DNA of 64,000 bases from Cymbidium sinense (taxonomy: Eukaryota; Streptophyta; Magnoliopsida; Asparagales; Orchidaceae): positions 85,634,925 through 85,698,924 of the forward strand of contig CM038225.1 in assembly GCA_021442155.1 (NCBI GenBank). Reading direction: 5' to 3'. The position numbers were made by a program, and so were the translations under genes. The notes under the pieces were generated by a model, which was not told where the DNA came from, searched no databases, and saw only the letters and a list, made by a program, of their open reading frames with translations. Numbering within the stretch: the first letter of the stretch is position 1; the number at the start of each line of letters is the position of its first letter. Shown one piece after another: positions 34,961-47,919 of this stretch.

Positions 34961-35560
34961 CTGCTCATCCCTTACCGATAAACTCTCCACTAAATGAAGA
35001 TTGTTTGATAAATAAATCTTTGAAGTGAAAGAAGCTTAACAATCATCAGAATGGGAGCACTACTTTGATAAGGCTTCATCAATAAAGATAGCCAAAATCA
35101 CCCAGTTTACCTATAGTACATGTCAAAATTGGCTTAATATTTATGACACCACCAGGTGGTATTCTCCAATATTCAAATAGTTTAACTAAACCTCAAAACA
35201 ACAATGAAGTTGAATATGAAGCATTAATCATGGGTTTAAGGCTAATAATTAACATAAAAATAATGAAGTTTCAGATTACAAGATTCACAACTCATAATTT
35301 GACAACAAATTAGACTTTTAAGATAAACAAACCTAAATTAGTGCTTTATCATTAGCATGTCTTAGAATTTCTAAAATAGATCCATTAAGTAATGATTACA
35401 AGGGTGTCATGTCAAGATAATGGTAAAGATAGATTAGTTAAATTGGCTAAAAAAATGCTAGACCATCAAGAAGAGTCAATTATAATAATAATTTGGCTAA
35501 CATTAGCACTAACCCTGCTACAAGCTTTTAAAGCTAAAGAAAATTAATAAATTTTAATGA
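34961..35560 (+). pseudogene. Second (Tat-type) RNase H region, decayed
   Basis: After AAHPLP...NSPLNED, the fragment LIFMTPPGGILQYSNSLTKP then NNNEVEYEALIMGLRLIINI corresponds to the additional RNase H domain of the Tat lineage (V..TP.G......L....NN.AEY.AL..GL). The catalytic glutamate equivalent (E of EYEAL) is present; later parts are unreadable through stops. The presence of this second domain is the strongest reason to place the element in Tat. Confidence 0.75.
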
Positions 35561-35739
35561 TAATAGAAGAAGATGATTGGCAAGAACTATTCATCACCTA
35601 TGTTAAAGGTGGGAGATTACAAAAAGATAAATCAAAGGCTCATCAAATTTCACAATGCTCTTATAAAATGATACGTTATATCGACACCCATTCGACCAAA
35701 TGTGATTGTGATCCCTAGAACAAGTAAAAATGGAAATGC

Positions 35740-36800
35740 CTAAAGTCCATGAAGGGTTGTGTAGTTCACACTAATTTGGTCATAAAATGAAAATCAAAAT
35801 TAAGCGAATGTGACACTATTGACTTAGTATGGTTGAAGATAGCATTGAGCATGCTAAAAGATGTCATCGGTGTCAAATACACACAGACACTTTAAGCCTT
35901 ACATCTAACTAGTGGCATCATCGCCATTTGAAAGATGGGAAATAAATATAATTGGCCCAATAGATTCTTCATTGTCTAGGGGACATCATTTCATGTTAGC
36001 TACCAATGATTACTTCTTCAAATGGATAGAAGCAATTCCATTAAAAGAAGTTAAAGAAGACAATGTATTGAAAATTTTTCAAGACCATATCATCTACCAA
36101 TTCGGAGTATCTCAAAGTATTATATTTGATAATGACATTACCTTCAGGAATGCCAAAATCTATTGCTTTATTGAGAAGTACAAGATATATTTATGATATT
36201 TTTTTAATATATAATCTAATAGCTAATGGTCTATAGAAGCATTCAACAAAATGTTGGCTAAAATTCTCAATAAAATTCTCTCTAAAAATAAAAGGAAATG
36301 ACATGATAAATTAATAGAAGCCTTGTGGTCATACCATGCATACAAACTGCTACACAAGAAACACCATACTCCTTAATCTTTGGATCATAAGAAATACTTC
36401 ATTTTGGAAGTAGGTGCCTTCATTTTGTATAGCGTCCAAAATGAAGTTACAATGGAGAAAAGTGTCTGAATATAACTCGAAGAGCTTGAAGCTCTAGATG
36501 AAACTTGATTACAAGCCCAATTAAATATAGAAATATATAGAGAAAAGATGATCCAAGCTCAAGACCCCATGATTCGCCCAAGAGGCTTCAAAGCAGATGA
36601 ATTGATATAAGAGCATTGAAGGCCTAACATTCCACATTAACAAGTTGGTTGAAAGTTTGACCCAAATTGAGAAGGACCATATATCATTACAAAAGTATAT
36701 GAAGGGTGATCTTATCATCTTATTGATGCAAAAGGGATAAGACCTTTACCCCATATAAATCTATAATATCTTAAGAGATATTATGCATAACTATTAAAAG
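35740..36800 (+). pseudogene. Tat integrase, broken
   Basis: The zinc-binding N-terminus is seen as VHEGLCSSH near 35745 and KRCHRCQIH near 35857. The catalytic core is open at 35912-36196: SSPFERWEINIIGPI, HHFMLATNDYFFKWIEAIPL and FGVSQSIIFDNDITF, with the first two aspartates (ATNDYF, FDNDIT). The glutamate helix follows a break as WSIEAFNKMLAKILNK, then KLIEALWSYHAYK. The C-terminal FDPN-stop-EGPYIITKVYEGD near 36655 is the usual end of Tat integrase. Stops and one frame change disable it. Confidence 0.92.
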
Positions 36801-37003
36801 CTTTATGCTTTTCAAATGCAAGAGTCATAACAACTCTAAATCAAGCAACCAAAGGTTACTTTTTTACTTAAGTACAAGAAGAATATTCTCATCTCAAAGA
36901 AAAATTATCTTGTCAATAGAGGGTAATTTTACAAGTCTTGTAATGTAAGAAAAATTCTTCATCAAAGAGAAACTCTCTCCAATTGAAGCTATTCTAAAGT
37001 AAG

Positions 37004-37600
37004 ATCCATCATATTTAAAGAGGCCAGATCTAAATTTAAACCAAGATTCATCATGCTAAAAGAGGCTAGATCTAAATTTAAACCAAGATCCATCATTCCT
37101 AAAGAGGTCGAATAAAATCCATCATACCTAAAGGGGCAAGATCTAAATCACAAATTTTGATTCCATCAAGCCTAATGGTCGGATCTAAAACATAAAGTTA
37201 GATTCCATGATTCCCAAAGGGACGAATTTAAAACCCAAATTTATATTTCATTATGCCCAAAGAAGCTAGATTTAAAACCCAAATTTAGATTCAATCATAC
37301 CCAAAAGGTCCATATCAGATCCATCATACCCAAAGGGTTGGATCTAAGACAAAATTTAGATTCCATCATGCCAAATGGGAGGCTAGATCTAAAACCCAAA
37401 TTTAGATCCCATCATGCCCAAAGGGGGCTGGATCTAAGTCTAAATATTAGATTTATTATATCCAAAAGGGTGAGATTTAAACTTAAACTTAAATCTAATA
37501 TGTCCATATGAATAAGAATTAAGTCTAAATATAACCAACATACCTAAAGGGGTGGGTCTTCAATATAAATATGAATTTAATACATTCAAATGAGGATTAA
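37004..37600 (+). repeat. ~44-bp minisatellite downstream of integrase (about 13 units)
   Basis: Degenerate tandem units with consensus words CTAGATCTAAAACCCAAATT, TAGATTCCATCATGCCCAAA and GGGG. Unit cores start near 37026, 37068, 37138, 37181, 37221, 37266, 37340, 37384 and 37430; spacing is 41-46 bases with two ~70-base steps where a partial unit is inserted. It lies between integrase and the PMD-like ORF. No coding function is evident. Confidence 0.88.
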
Positions 37601-37769
37601 ATCAAAATATAAATTTAAACTCTATGAAATTATTTGAAGACTGAATCAAAGCCTACAAGCATATCTCATTTACAATTTCAAATATTTTTGCTTTTTATAA
37701 TGCCTATAAAATTTATATGCTTCTTTTGTCTAAATTTACTAGAGATTTACTACAATATTTACCTAAAAA

Positions 37770-40700
37770 ATGCTAGATGATATGCCTCCTACTGAGCCCA
37801 CTGAAGAGTAGATATGGGCTATTATTGTAGCCCATGATCCACATTGTTCTACCATATTACATGATCTACTATCATGGTATTAGGATATGTTGATGGGTTG
37901 GGATATTTTTTAGGATTCATTTGCTTGATCATCATGCATTCTACCACTTGATTTAGAGCTTCAATCAGATCATAATCCTACTGATTGGGTGATCAATTAA
38001 AGCTATGACATAGTCATTATGTTCCTTTAGAGTGAGTTGTTGATTGCCTTAGCTTTGGGGATGAAGATATACTTCAACTAGTTGAAAAATACTCCTTTTG
38101 TAGGTATAATCAAGATTTTGGGTTATAATATATTGCATCATGAGGTAGAATATTAAAACTTAAAGTTAGTGTTTAGCACACCCCTGTTAGCTATCAGTGG
38201 CTACATATACTGGTCACACCATTATCTACATATGGATGGTGACATCTTCAGGAGAGCTAACATATATTACATAGTCTATGCATCACTTTTTGACTACAAT
38301 CGTCTTCCATTTACATAGATTTGAAGCATAGTAGAACATTATGGTAAGACCTCCAATACCTACTAGATTGGCCCGTATTAGATGTGACTCACCTTGGTGG
38401 ACATGCAAGATATAATAGGCCTCCCTATGATAGGCATTCTCTATAATGAGTGCAATCATCTAGATCATGAGCTCTTTTAGTGTCAGCCAGTTGGCCAGTG
38501 TAGGAGAGGTTATTATGTATATTCTTCAAGTCTCCATCATTCTCTAGTTCACTATTAGAGACTATTTAGAGAGTGGAGACTAGGCCATTGGTGGTGGGGC
38601 ACATTTACTCTAGAAACATGGTCCAAGAAGTTGCTCAATTCAACAACATGTTCACTTCATTTCAGACAATTGGATGATTCATTTGAGGTGGGATTTTAGT
38701 TCATCTAAAAATTCCTTTAGTGCTACATTTGAGCCTGAAGGAAGAACTAGTTCTCGATGTATCCTACCATAAGACATTAACAAAGAGCTATCTTTAGTGG
38801 CCTTCATTGCCACTTGGCTGTGTTATTTTATATTTTTGGGTCATTGCAAACTTTTGTATCCTTCCACTCTATTGATGGCCAGTTTGCTTCCTCATGATGA
38901 GAGGATAGCACTTGCACCTGCATCGTTATCCTACCCAATATTATGGATTAGAGTGAGCATTATCACTAACTCATAATGCTATGACATAGATGTTCCTTGG
39001 CACTACTTATATTGATGGATTCATGAACATATTTTAGGAGCTTTTAGTTGTCCTAAAAAGACACCTTACTTCAGAGAGTAGTAATTCCCTCTGATTATTT
39101 AGTTGAGTAGGGCTATAGTCACCTTAAACAAGGATTAGATCCAAACTTTCATATTTGCTCTATCACGCATGATGAATCATTTTCAAATCATTTATAGATC
39201 ATCCTTTTATAGCCTGCCTATTCAGAGTTTTGAACAGATTCTCATATTCTCTTATTGATAGAGAGACATCCTTATTATTATCAAAGCCAAGATACAAATG
39301 CATAGTAGAATAGCTCATTAGACTGAGACATGCTTGACTTTGTTATTGATGTCATGAGTTAGTGATCTTGGAGGGATACAGACCTAATAGAATGGCTAGA
39401 TATGGATTCATTTAGGCTACACTTATATATGATCTATCATAAAATTGAACATAGTAGATACTAATTCTCTAAGGATGGTCCCATTTTCTATTTGTTTAGC
39501 AGTAGTTTCTATAGCATGGGCTTTCTTACTTCTCCTAAGGATTGGTTATGGTTTCTATGTGACCCCACATGAGACTTACATAGGAGTTAGCCACCTATGG
39601 TTATTGTGGATCTACTATACCTTCTCTTCCTTCTTAGACCTAGGCTTTCACATATACAAACAAAAATTGGGGAGAGCTAGACCAGCACAACATTTATATT
39701 CCCCTTGACATGAGACTCATGAGCCTAATAGATGATTAAATGAGCAAGGCAATAATAGGAAGTGATGATGAGAGGCTTCATTTATTCATGAGAGAGATGA
39801 TAAAGATATTCACAATTTTTGTAAGCTAGTTATATCATGGAAGTAGTAGGGATAGATGAATCTACTTATATTCTCATCTCACCAGTAGTAGTTGAGCCAC
39901 CAATAAGATAGATGTAGAGTGATGTCACATTGTTATTATCAATGAATACTAGTTTGACTTCCTTAATGTCTACTTAGCTTGTCAATAGTAATCATGTTCA
40001 CATTAGAGATGTCCCATATATAGAAGAATATGGCACTTTGATGACTAGCCACAAGCCGCTCTTATCAGAATCGACTTGGGATACTGAGTGCCACCCAAGA
40101 TGATTCCTCAAATGTTGGCTCTTGTGCAAAAAGTCACCCTATTGCTAGTTTGAGTTATACAGCTCAGAGGCAATTATTTGGTTTGGAGATCATATGCTTC
40201 GCCTCTAGGATATGCCATAAACCTTCAAATTCACTATATTGTGACTCTTCAAAGGGCCTATGTTATATAGTGTCAGCACTATGCCACCTACTTTTGAGCA
40301 TTGACTTAGAAGTTTTACCGAGCTTTTTAGCTTTTGTGTGGAAGAAAATTCTTTATTAAGTTGTGCTACGCCTTGGGTCTTAAAGCATTAGAGCTACAAC
40401 TTTGGGAATCCCTATGCAGAGATGTTGAATTTTGAGTATTTTCATTACACACTACTTATCATGTGATCTTATTTGAGATAATCACTACTGCAGAGACTCA
40501 TTCAACAATACTCCACATCAAGTATTCCTAATTTGCTAAGATCTCTAGCATAGTCTTAGAGCATTGAGATCTTAACAGAGAGGGCTTTCTAGATCATAGA
40601 TTGAGATCCTGACATATATGCTGAATTGAGAGAGCTACAACTAAGGAAATAGTATCTATTAGAGAGGAGATCTATGGTCAAATATGTTATCACAACTATA

Positions 40701-40860
40701 GAAGAAGATTGCTCATAGATGGATGATCATGTGTCCAAACTTGAGCAAAATCTTTTTTCATCGGTCCATGACCCAAAGGTTGCTATTTTGCATCTCCATA
40801 AAGCTTGAGGGAGACAATCTACTATGGATTATAGAGCTCATACAATTTCTACTTATATTA
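37770..40860 (+). pseudogene. Accessory ORF with plant mobile domain (PMD-like), decayed
   Basis: A ~3-kb stop-broken coding relic between integrase and the right LTR. Two modules are recognisable. LTLVDMQDIIGLPMIGILYN near 38391 corresponds to the TL.D...L.GLPV.G..Y block. DINKELSLVAFIATWLCYFI at 38773, continued by LLMASLLPHDERIALAPASL, corresponds to the second PMD block (AFLA.WLS.FVFP...LA..LA.G.RIALAPAVLA). The two lie in different frames. The C-terminal part (40590-40800) is polar and helix-like (RELQLRK, MDDHVSKLEQNLF). PMD proteins (MAIN/MAIL family) are host nuclear proteins also captured by transposons. The start at 37770 is a guess. Confidence 0.68.
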
Positions 40861-41058
40861 GAGAAATGCTAATTATTTGTAGTTGAAATCTCTTTTATGT
40901 CACTATCTCATATGATATATGAAAGTGATTAGAGATTTTCAAAGATTATGTTTTCTCTCTTCCTATTTTATTTGCATATAAATATCGATAAATAAATAAG
41001 AAAGTAACAAATGTATCATAACTGATCGATATGACACATTCATTAGGGAAAATTTATT
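40860..41058 (+). other. Region before the 3' LTR
   Basis: A polypurine tract is expected immediately before 41059; only a weak AGGGAAAA at about 41045 is visible. Confidence 0.35.
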
Positions 41059-41929
41059 TGCATCTAAAAAAATGAAATAAATGGAACATCTCTAATTAGA
41101 ACCTACTGACATTGTATGTCCTTAGCTTCTCACCACCTTATAGAATCTAAGAACCTAAATCACTTTGTCAATTGTATACTTAAGAAACACACTAGTGCCT
41201 AGGCATTGTCGCGATAGCTTTCAATTTTAAAGCAAAGAAAACTAACATTTCCCATAAACTACTTCCCCAATAGCGATAAGTGCCTAAGGGGAAGTAGGCG
41301 AATGGGTAGAGGTAAAAAAACCACCTAAGAAAGAGTGGGAATTGTTATCCTGGTCACCCAAGTATCCTCCAAATGGGACTGCCCACTCTAGAGGGCTTCT
41401 TTTATCTCTCTTCCAATGCTCACTTCCTTGCTCCCTGTCTCATCCAAGTATCCTCCAATACTCTCTTCTCTCCACATCATGTTTCTTGTTGTTATGAGGG
41501 TGTCTTCCTCTCGGACTAGATAAAAATGTAGGTAAATATTAACTTCATGAAAAATATTCTTGAAAATGTTACTTAATACAATTTTCCATCTCAAAAAAAA
41601 TTTTGAAAATTTTCACTATCAATCTTAGATCTAGTGAAAAAAAAATCTCCCTCCATTGATCTTGGATTTTGAGTAAGGGAAAAGAATTCAATTTCGTTAA
41701 AAAAAAGATATTTTAGGTGCAAGAACCTCAAGAATACTAAGTTTGAAGACTTCCATCGTTGAACTTGGTTATGTTGAGATGAAATCTTCCTCCATTGATC
41801 TTGGATTTAGAACAAGGAGAAGAGTGTTTCTTGCACTAAAATACTATTAAATCTAGTATTATTAAAGTGTTATGCTGCCAAATTTTTTATAAAATTTTTT
41901 AAATTCTCTAAGAAATCAGTTCAAGAATT

Positions 41930-42640
41930 GGGTACCCTCTCTACAGTGTCGAGGTGCCAAGTCCCAGTGTCAAGACATTGACCCCTCGAGAATGTTGTCA
42001 TTGGTGCTCTACCTCGTTGCACTGAGGTGCCAAGTATCCAACACTGTGGCCCTCAATTCTGGGTTAGTGTGTTATTTGCAGTGCCATGGTGTTGTATTTC
42101 AGCACCGTAGCGCTACCCTCTTGGGTTATAAAACCATGAAACCTACTTAAAATAACACCATAACACTATTTTTCTAGTGTCAATGTGCTAAATTATGTCA
42201 TCAAACTTGGTTCCATTAAATCTTTGTTACATTGATCTTGGGTTTGGGATAAGAGAGAAGGGTGCTTTGCAACAAAGATCATGAAAACTATCATTGCTAA
42301 GAAGTTATGCTACCAAATTTTAAATTTTCTCAAAGTATTAAATCATAGACACTGATGAAATAGGGTTAAGGTGTTGAGTCCTCAGAAAATTTGAACTTAG
42401 TCACTCATTTGATAGCACCTGTGCTCTCAAAAAATTAAACCTTAGGCACTTAACTAATAGCACTATGGTGCTTATATTATAGCACCGTGGCATTGATATC
42501 TCTAACATTAAGCTAAGTAAAATCTACACCACAATACTATCCATGTAGTGTTGAGGCATTGAGTTCTCAGCTTTTAAACTTATATCTTTTAACTAACGAT
42601 GCTAGAACATTGATTTTGTAGCACAGAGGCGATGAGTTCA
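41930..42640. repeat. Degenerate GCACCGAGGTGC-type words in 3' LTR
   Basis: Counterpart of 22570-23350, e.g. GTGTCGAGGTGCCAAGTCCC and CACTGAGGTGCCAAGTATCC. The lineup is shorter because of several deletions. Confidence 0.5.
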
Positions 42641-44291
42641 TTTTAATATGAAAATGTTATTATTAATATTTTAAATTTCAGACCTTTCCACGTGATAGAG
42701 ATAAATACAAAGCATATAAATGAAGATATTTTATTAATATTAAAAATTACTATAAAATTTTTTGCAATAAATAAATAAAAGAGAAGAAGAAAGAAAAAAA
42801 TATAAATAATAAAAAGGGGAAAGTGAAAACTAATAAACATACTCACTATCATTCTCCTCCCCTTCTTCCTCTTCCAACTCCGATAGGTTGCTCACATAAG
42901 GGTGATAATGAGGCACCAAAAGAATAGAATCTGACAGCATGAAAGCCACTATTTCAAACATATGAATAAGTGCAGAGTTAAAAATATTGCTGCTGTTGAA
43001 CCAGATGGCAGTCAAATTTTCTCCCTAGTTCTTGTTGCTATTGACTAGTCACCAACCATTTTCCTTAAATTAGAGACTTGTCCTCTAATTTTTTGGAGTT
43101 AATCATTTAAGGTCTTAGAGGATTTGGGTTTGGACTAAGGAGTGCATGACCTTTCTCTCACCTCAATCCTCAAGCCAAATCCTTCAAATTGTTCTTCTAG
43201 TTAGAGGAGTCCTTTGAATTAGGAATTCTTTAGCAAACTCCCCTTACTCACCCACCATAACATACAAAGAGTAAATAAGGAAAGAATGTCCATACCCTAC
43301 AGTAGTACCATCTCTAAGCATATTATAAATATATTATAAATGATCCTCCCAACATCCATAGTAAAGCCAATCTAAATTATAAAATTCAAAATGGCTTTAT
43401 CCCTAGTCACCTCAATGATATTGCTAATGGGCATTAACTTGGCAGAAATAAAATATTATCAAGCTTTGGCCTCAATAGTCAAACCGACAGTAAGAAAATC
43501 AATAATCTTATCCTCACGCCTTTTCCACTAAACATTAGAAGTTCAAGAAAATTAAGAATTTAACAAAATTGGGATGATCATTATAATAAAATAGATATTT
43601 ATCATACATTACAACTTGTAAATTATAATATGTGTTAATAGTATTAATATCAAAATTTACTAGTTTTCCCTAGATGAAAACTTTATTATTCTGGCGCTCC
43701 TTTGCATTGGCGAAGAATTATTGCACCAAGAATGACACATGAGTTATTATCGTAGGCCAGCTTCTTCTAGCATCGTTTGTTGATATTCCTCTCCATGCTC
43801 CCACCCAAATTATATAAGCTCTCTCCATGATGAGATGTTTGTGTAGGAGAACATGGTGATATCATTCCTCCACCTCTACACTAATGAACCTATTAGTGTC
43901 CCTGACAACTGCCCTCTTTTTACCCTTGCTAACTTATTTTTCTAGCATGTTGGCTTTTTTAAAGTTGAATGCAAGCTAAGAAGTGAAAGAGCAAGAAAAC
44001 TGTAGAAAGAAATGAACTCTTTAGAATGAAAAATTTGTAGCCTAGGGTCCCTATTTATAGACGTAATGTAATAGTGCTTATTTTATAGAGTTGAGGCATT
44101 GGCCTTTCAGTTTCTGAGATTTAGGACTAGTGCCAAAGTGCTCTACATGTGGTGCCTAAGTGGTAGTCACTAAGTCAAAATAGATACTATGTAGGTCAAA
44201 AAGATCACTTACTATTATTTATTACCATTAATTTTGTAACCGATCAAAGCTAAAAAGCGTGTCAAACATTGATGGAGTGTTGTGGTGTTTT

Positions 44292-44296
44292 AATTT
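44292..44296. repeat. Candidate 5-bp target duplication left of X (AATTT)
   Basis: Pairs with AACTT at 51445-51449, one mismatch. Both align to the same five bases (GACTC) of the uninterrupted 5' LTR at about 25014-25018. Confidence 0.5.
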
Positions 44297-46789
44297 GGAT
44301 GTGGGGTAAAAACCATGCAGATCTTAGGGGGAACTTATTATAGTGATCGGGTATAACATTAAGATATGATGCATTATCTCGAAGATAGAAACATCACCAT
44401 ACAATGGACCTAATCACCTAATAAAGACTCTTAAGGCATGATGGGTCTTCGAATATACCAGAGATCTTTCCCCTACTTTATATGGAAAGGTAAAATATGG
44501 CTTATTTTAAGCTGGGTTCTTAAGTTCCCTATGGAGGCAAGCCTCCATAGTTAATTACATCCTAGAAAATGAGATTTCTTAAGAACACTCTCAATTAAAG
44601 TAGTCAATTATTGCCTCCAAAGATTTCAAGGTAAGACTATCAAAGGATTGGCTATTTTAGAAAATCATATAAGATTGTTTAAATTAGAAAGACTTATTTT
44701 GGAAGCCAAAAGAAAATAAGTAGGAAATGGTCATGATACTAGGAAGCCTAGTGGGCATTCCAACCTATCCTATAGTGAGGCTTTATATGTTTGAAAGAGA
44801 GGATTTATTTATTTGAATTGAAATTTTATTAGATTGTTAGGGCTTATAATCCATCAGCACAAGATTGTATAAATGCCTAAGAGGTAAGGATTTATGCTTG
44901 TAGCCCGAGAAAATTAGCAACCTCAGATCTTAAATCTTGAGTGCTTTAGCACAAGTTAGAAGCATGACCTAAATCTAAGTGGAAAGGGGACCTAATGGTT
45001 TACCTCCACAAGAGAGAATAAATTTATCCAACTTTTGGACTTACAACTGCCTAAAGTGGCCGCTAGCTAACACCTCCTATGATTCAAAACTATGTAATCC
45101 AATCTTATGAATTTATAAGATGGTTAAGCTTGTTATTTAATCAGAAAGAGACTAGAGTCCTAAACTCACTCCTTAAGAGACTAGATCATGAATATATGAC
45201 TTAGTCTAAAAATGCAAAATTTTAAAATTTTATGTAATTTTGACACAACATTTTGGAAAAAGGCTTTATGATTTCTTATGCCTAAATGCATCATAAAATT
45301 TGATTATTGGCCAAATCAAAAGAGAAAGAGGGTGAAGCTCCATTATATGGGGTTACTCTCATAAGTTAGTGGTCCCTAAAGTGATGAAATGGAGGCCTCA
45401 TTTTTACAAGAGTGATTCAATATGACATGCATGATGTGAGGCATACGACATACAGCTAGGGGGTTGTTAAATCTTTTAATTAAATTGATTACAACCTAGG
45501 ATTTAAAATGAGGTTATGAGTTATTTAAATTTTATTTATGAGCTATTAGGGTAAAAAATTAGTTTTATTTTAAGAGCATACCGCATCCAGGACACACATT
45601 CAAACATCAATCATAAAGAAACTATAAAAAGATGCAATCATATTGCACAAGCTAGACACAACATCAATCATTTTATAAACTACCATGAAAGAATAAAAAG
45701 ATCGGTGCGCCCGGGTACCATCATACACCCGAAAAAGAGAAAAATTTGATAGTCGAGCTCTACCATTATATATCCTAGAATATAAAAGAATAATTACAAT
45801 TAAATTGAATTCATGCTATGGGGATCTTCATTCTTTATTTCTTCTTTCTTCCTTCTCTTTATGTTGATTTGATTTTACTCCAAGGCATCACAGAACCCTA
45901 GGACTAAGTCTTCTAGCCGCTACTCATCCTAATCCCCATGCACCAATCTTAATTACTATTATAAAATTACAATTTTATGGAAAAGTAAATCTATTTACAC
46001 CTGTAAAATAGATATTCCCATACATTCCCAAAGCAGTTTATATATCATAATTCGAACTTAACAACGTGCACATGGATAACCAAGACAACTTCTCCTAATG
46101 TAGATTATGCTTAGGGGCATAAGAAACCTACATGCAAAACATTTAAATTTATTTTGAGTTCCCACTTAAGCCCTTACAAAAAATAATATTAGGCTAATAA
46201 CGACCTAACATCTAGTCTACGATCCACATTGCTAATATCCAGTCTAAAATTTTACATCATAAAAAAATACATCATCATTACATACACCGTCCTAGCCTAA
46301 AGCTATAAATGATAACTTAGCATTCTAATGTGTGAGCTTAGGCTTTATGTGGTATATCTTAGTTAGGCATTAGAGTTATGATTTTCTAAATTTAGAGTTC
46401 TTTAACTTAACAAGATGGTTTGTTTCATTTCAAGTTATTTAAATGATTTGCAAGTTTTAATTTTTATTATTTATTTTATTCGGTTTACACTTAGTATCTA
46501 AGTGTTATAAAGAGAGGAAAGAGGGTTAACTTTTTCATCCTTACCTTGAGTTATTTTCTAAAGTATATTATTATGATTTAGTTTCTTTTAGTAAATGATT
46601 TATTAAATGTTTTATTAATCATAAGTTTAGGTCAACTTTAAAGAATCCTATTCAATGTTAAAGATATCTTAAGATTAATGTGATTGAATTACCATCACAT
46701 AAGATATGTTAAACCATTCTTTTTCATCACCCATAACATGTGTATGATTTAACACTTAGTATACCTACATATACGTATTTTGGCACACT

Positions 46790-47392
46790 TAAATAATCAT
46801 GAATGCATATGTTTAGAGATTGTATTTTATTTGACTAAATTATTTATACATGTAAATTAAAACTCTATCCAAATTCTAATACAAATATACATATGAATAA
46901 AATTAAATAAGTACATGCATTTATTAACCATGGAAGTGAGGTAATCAAATGACCTCCTTAGGGCTACTTAATGCCCGTATTCTAGGGATGTCTACACTAT
47001 ATACTTATTATCATTCAAACATATGTAAATCGATATATGAACATAGGAAAGAAAGCAATACCTTTACATGCACTACATTTGGTATGCTTAAATAATTTTT
47101 GATAAATGTATTTTTAGTACAGAAGAGGATTTTTATCCTTTAATGAAATATACATACACATGTATAAAAGATATAAGCAAGTACGTGTCATTGTTTAAAG
47201 CAGGAAAGTGGAATAATCAAATGACCTCCTTGGGACTACTTAAAGCCTTGTATTCCTTGGATGTCCAGATTATATACTTTCTAACTTAAATACATATGAA
47301 TGTATTCATATTTAGAAGAAAAAAAATCATTCAAAGGATTTTATTTTATTTTATTGAATTATTTATGCATGTAAATTAAAGCTCTATCCAAA

Positions 47393-47423
<31 letters not shown>

Positions 47424-47620
47424 GAATGAAATTAAATAAGTACATGCCTTTGTTAACCAGTGAAGTGAGATAATCAAATGACCTCCTTGGGGCAACATAA
47501 AGCCTCATATTCCCAGGATTTGCAGACTATATACTTATTATCATTCAAATATATGTAAATCTATATAGGAACTTAGGAAAGAAAGCACTACCTTCACATG
47601 CTTCAGCTATAAGCACATGC
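46790..47620. repeat. Three tandem ~265-bp units within X
   Basis: ATCAAATGACCTCCTT recurs at 46944, 47216 and 47473 (offsets 272 and 257), each preceded by AAGTAC-like and GAAAGTG/GAAGTGAG words and followed by CTACTTAA...ATTC. Units 1 and 3 also share TGTAAATTAAARCTCTATCC and the ending CATATATGTAAATC-like words. Unit 2 is the most diverged and lacks part of the middle. Confidence 0.85.
47398..47423. repeat. (TA)n microsatellite
   Basis: About 13 TA dinucleotides within the third tandem unit. Unit 1 has CAAATATACATATG at the same place, so the run arose after the triplication. Confidence 0.95.
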
Positions 47621-47919
47621 AAATCCTATTTGTAATCATAACTACTATCACTCCATATGTTATTATTAATTTATAGTTTTTAGTAAAAAATTTGGATTTA
47701 TTAGTTATAATAGCCACACATATAGTAAGATTAAGCCAACACATGCAATTTTACATAAGTAAATTCCATTTAATTTTGAAAGTATGAATGCATGATATCA
47801 CAAGACATACAATATTTAAAGTGATTGAAAAGGAATAGCCAAACATCTCTATATGATTCATTCAACAATAATAATTCCTAAGGACAATCACCCTAAATAA
47901 AACCATTTAAAGAAAACCA

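Larger units (their letters stand above)
41059..44296 (+). repeat. 3' LTR of the Tat element, first part (split by X)
   Basis: Begins TGCATCTAAAAAAATGAAAT and is colinear with 21732-25018 of the 5' LTR. It breaks off at TGTTTTAATTT, which aligns to TGCTTTGACTC of the 5' LTR. The remainder is found at 51450. Confidence 0.88.

Noticed and set aside
37004..37600. CRISPR-like array
   Set aside because: Repeat and spacer are not distinguishable, units are degenerate along their full length, and the context is a plant retrotransposon.
39445..39708. 87-codon ORF as a separate membrane protein gene in the Tat element
   Set aside because: It is an open stretch within the decayed accessory-ORF region; hydrophobicity follows from TTY/CTY-rich sequence and no independent start or domain is evident.
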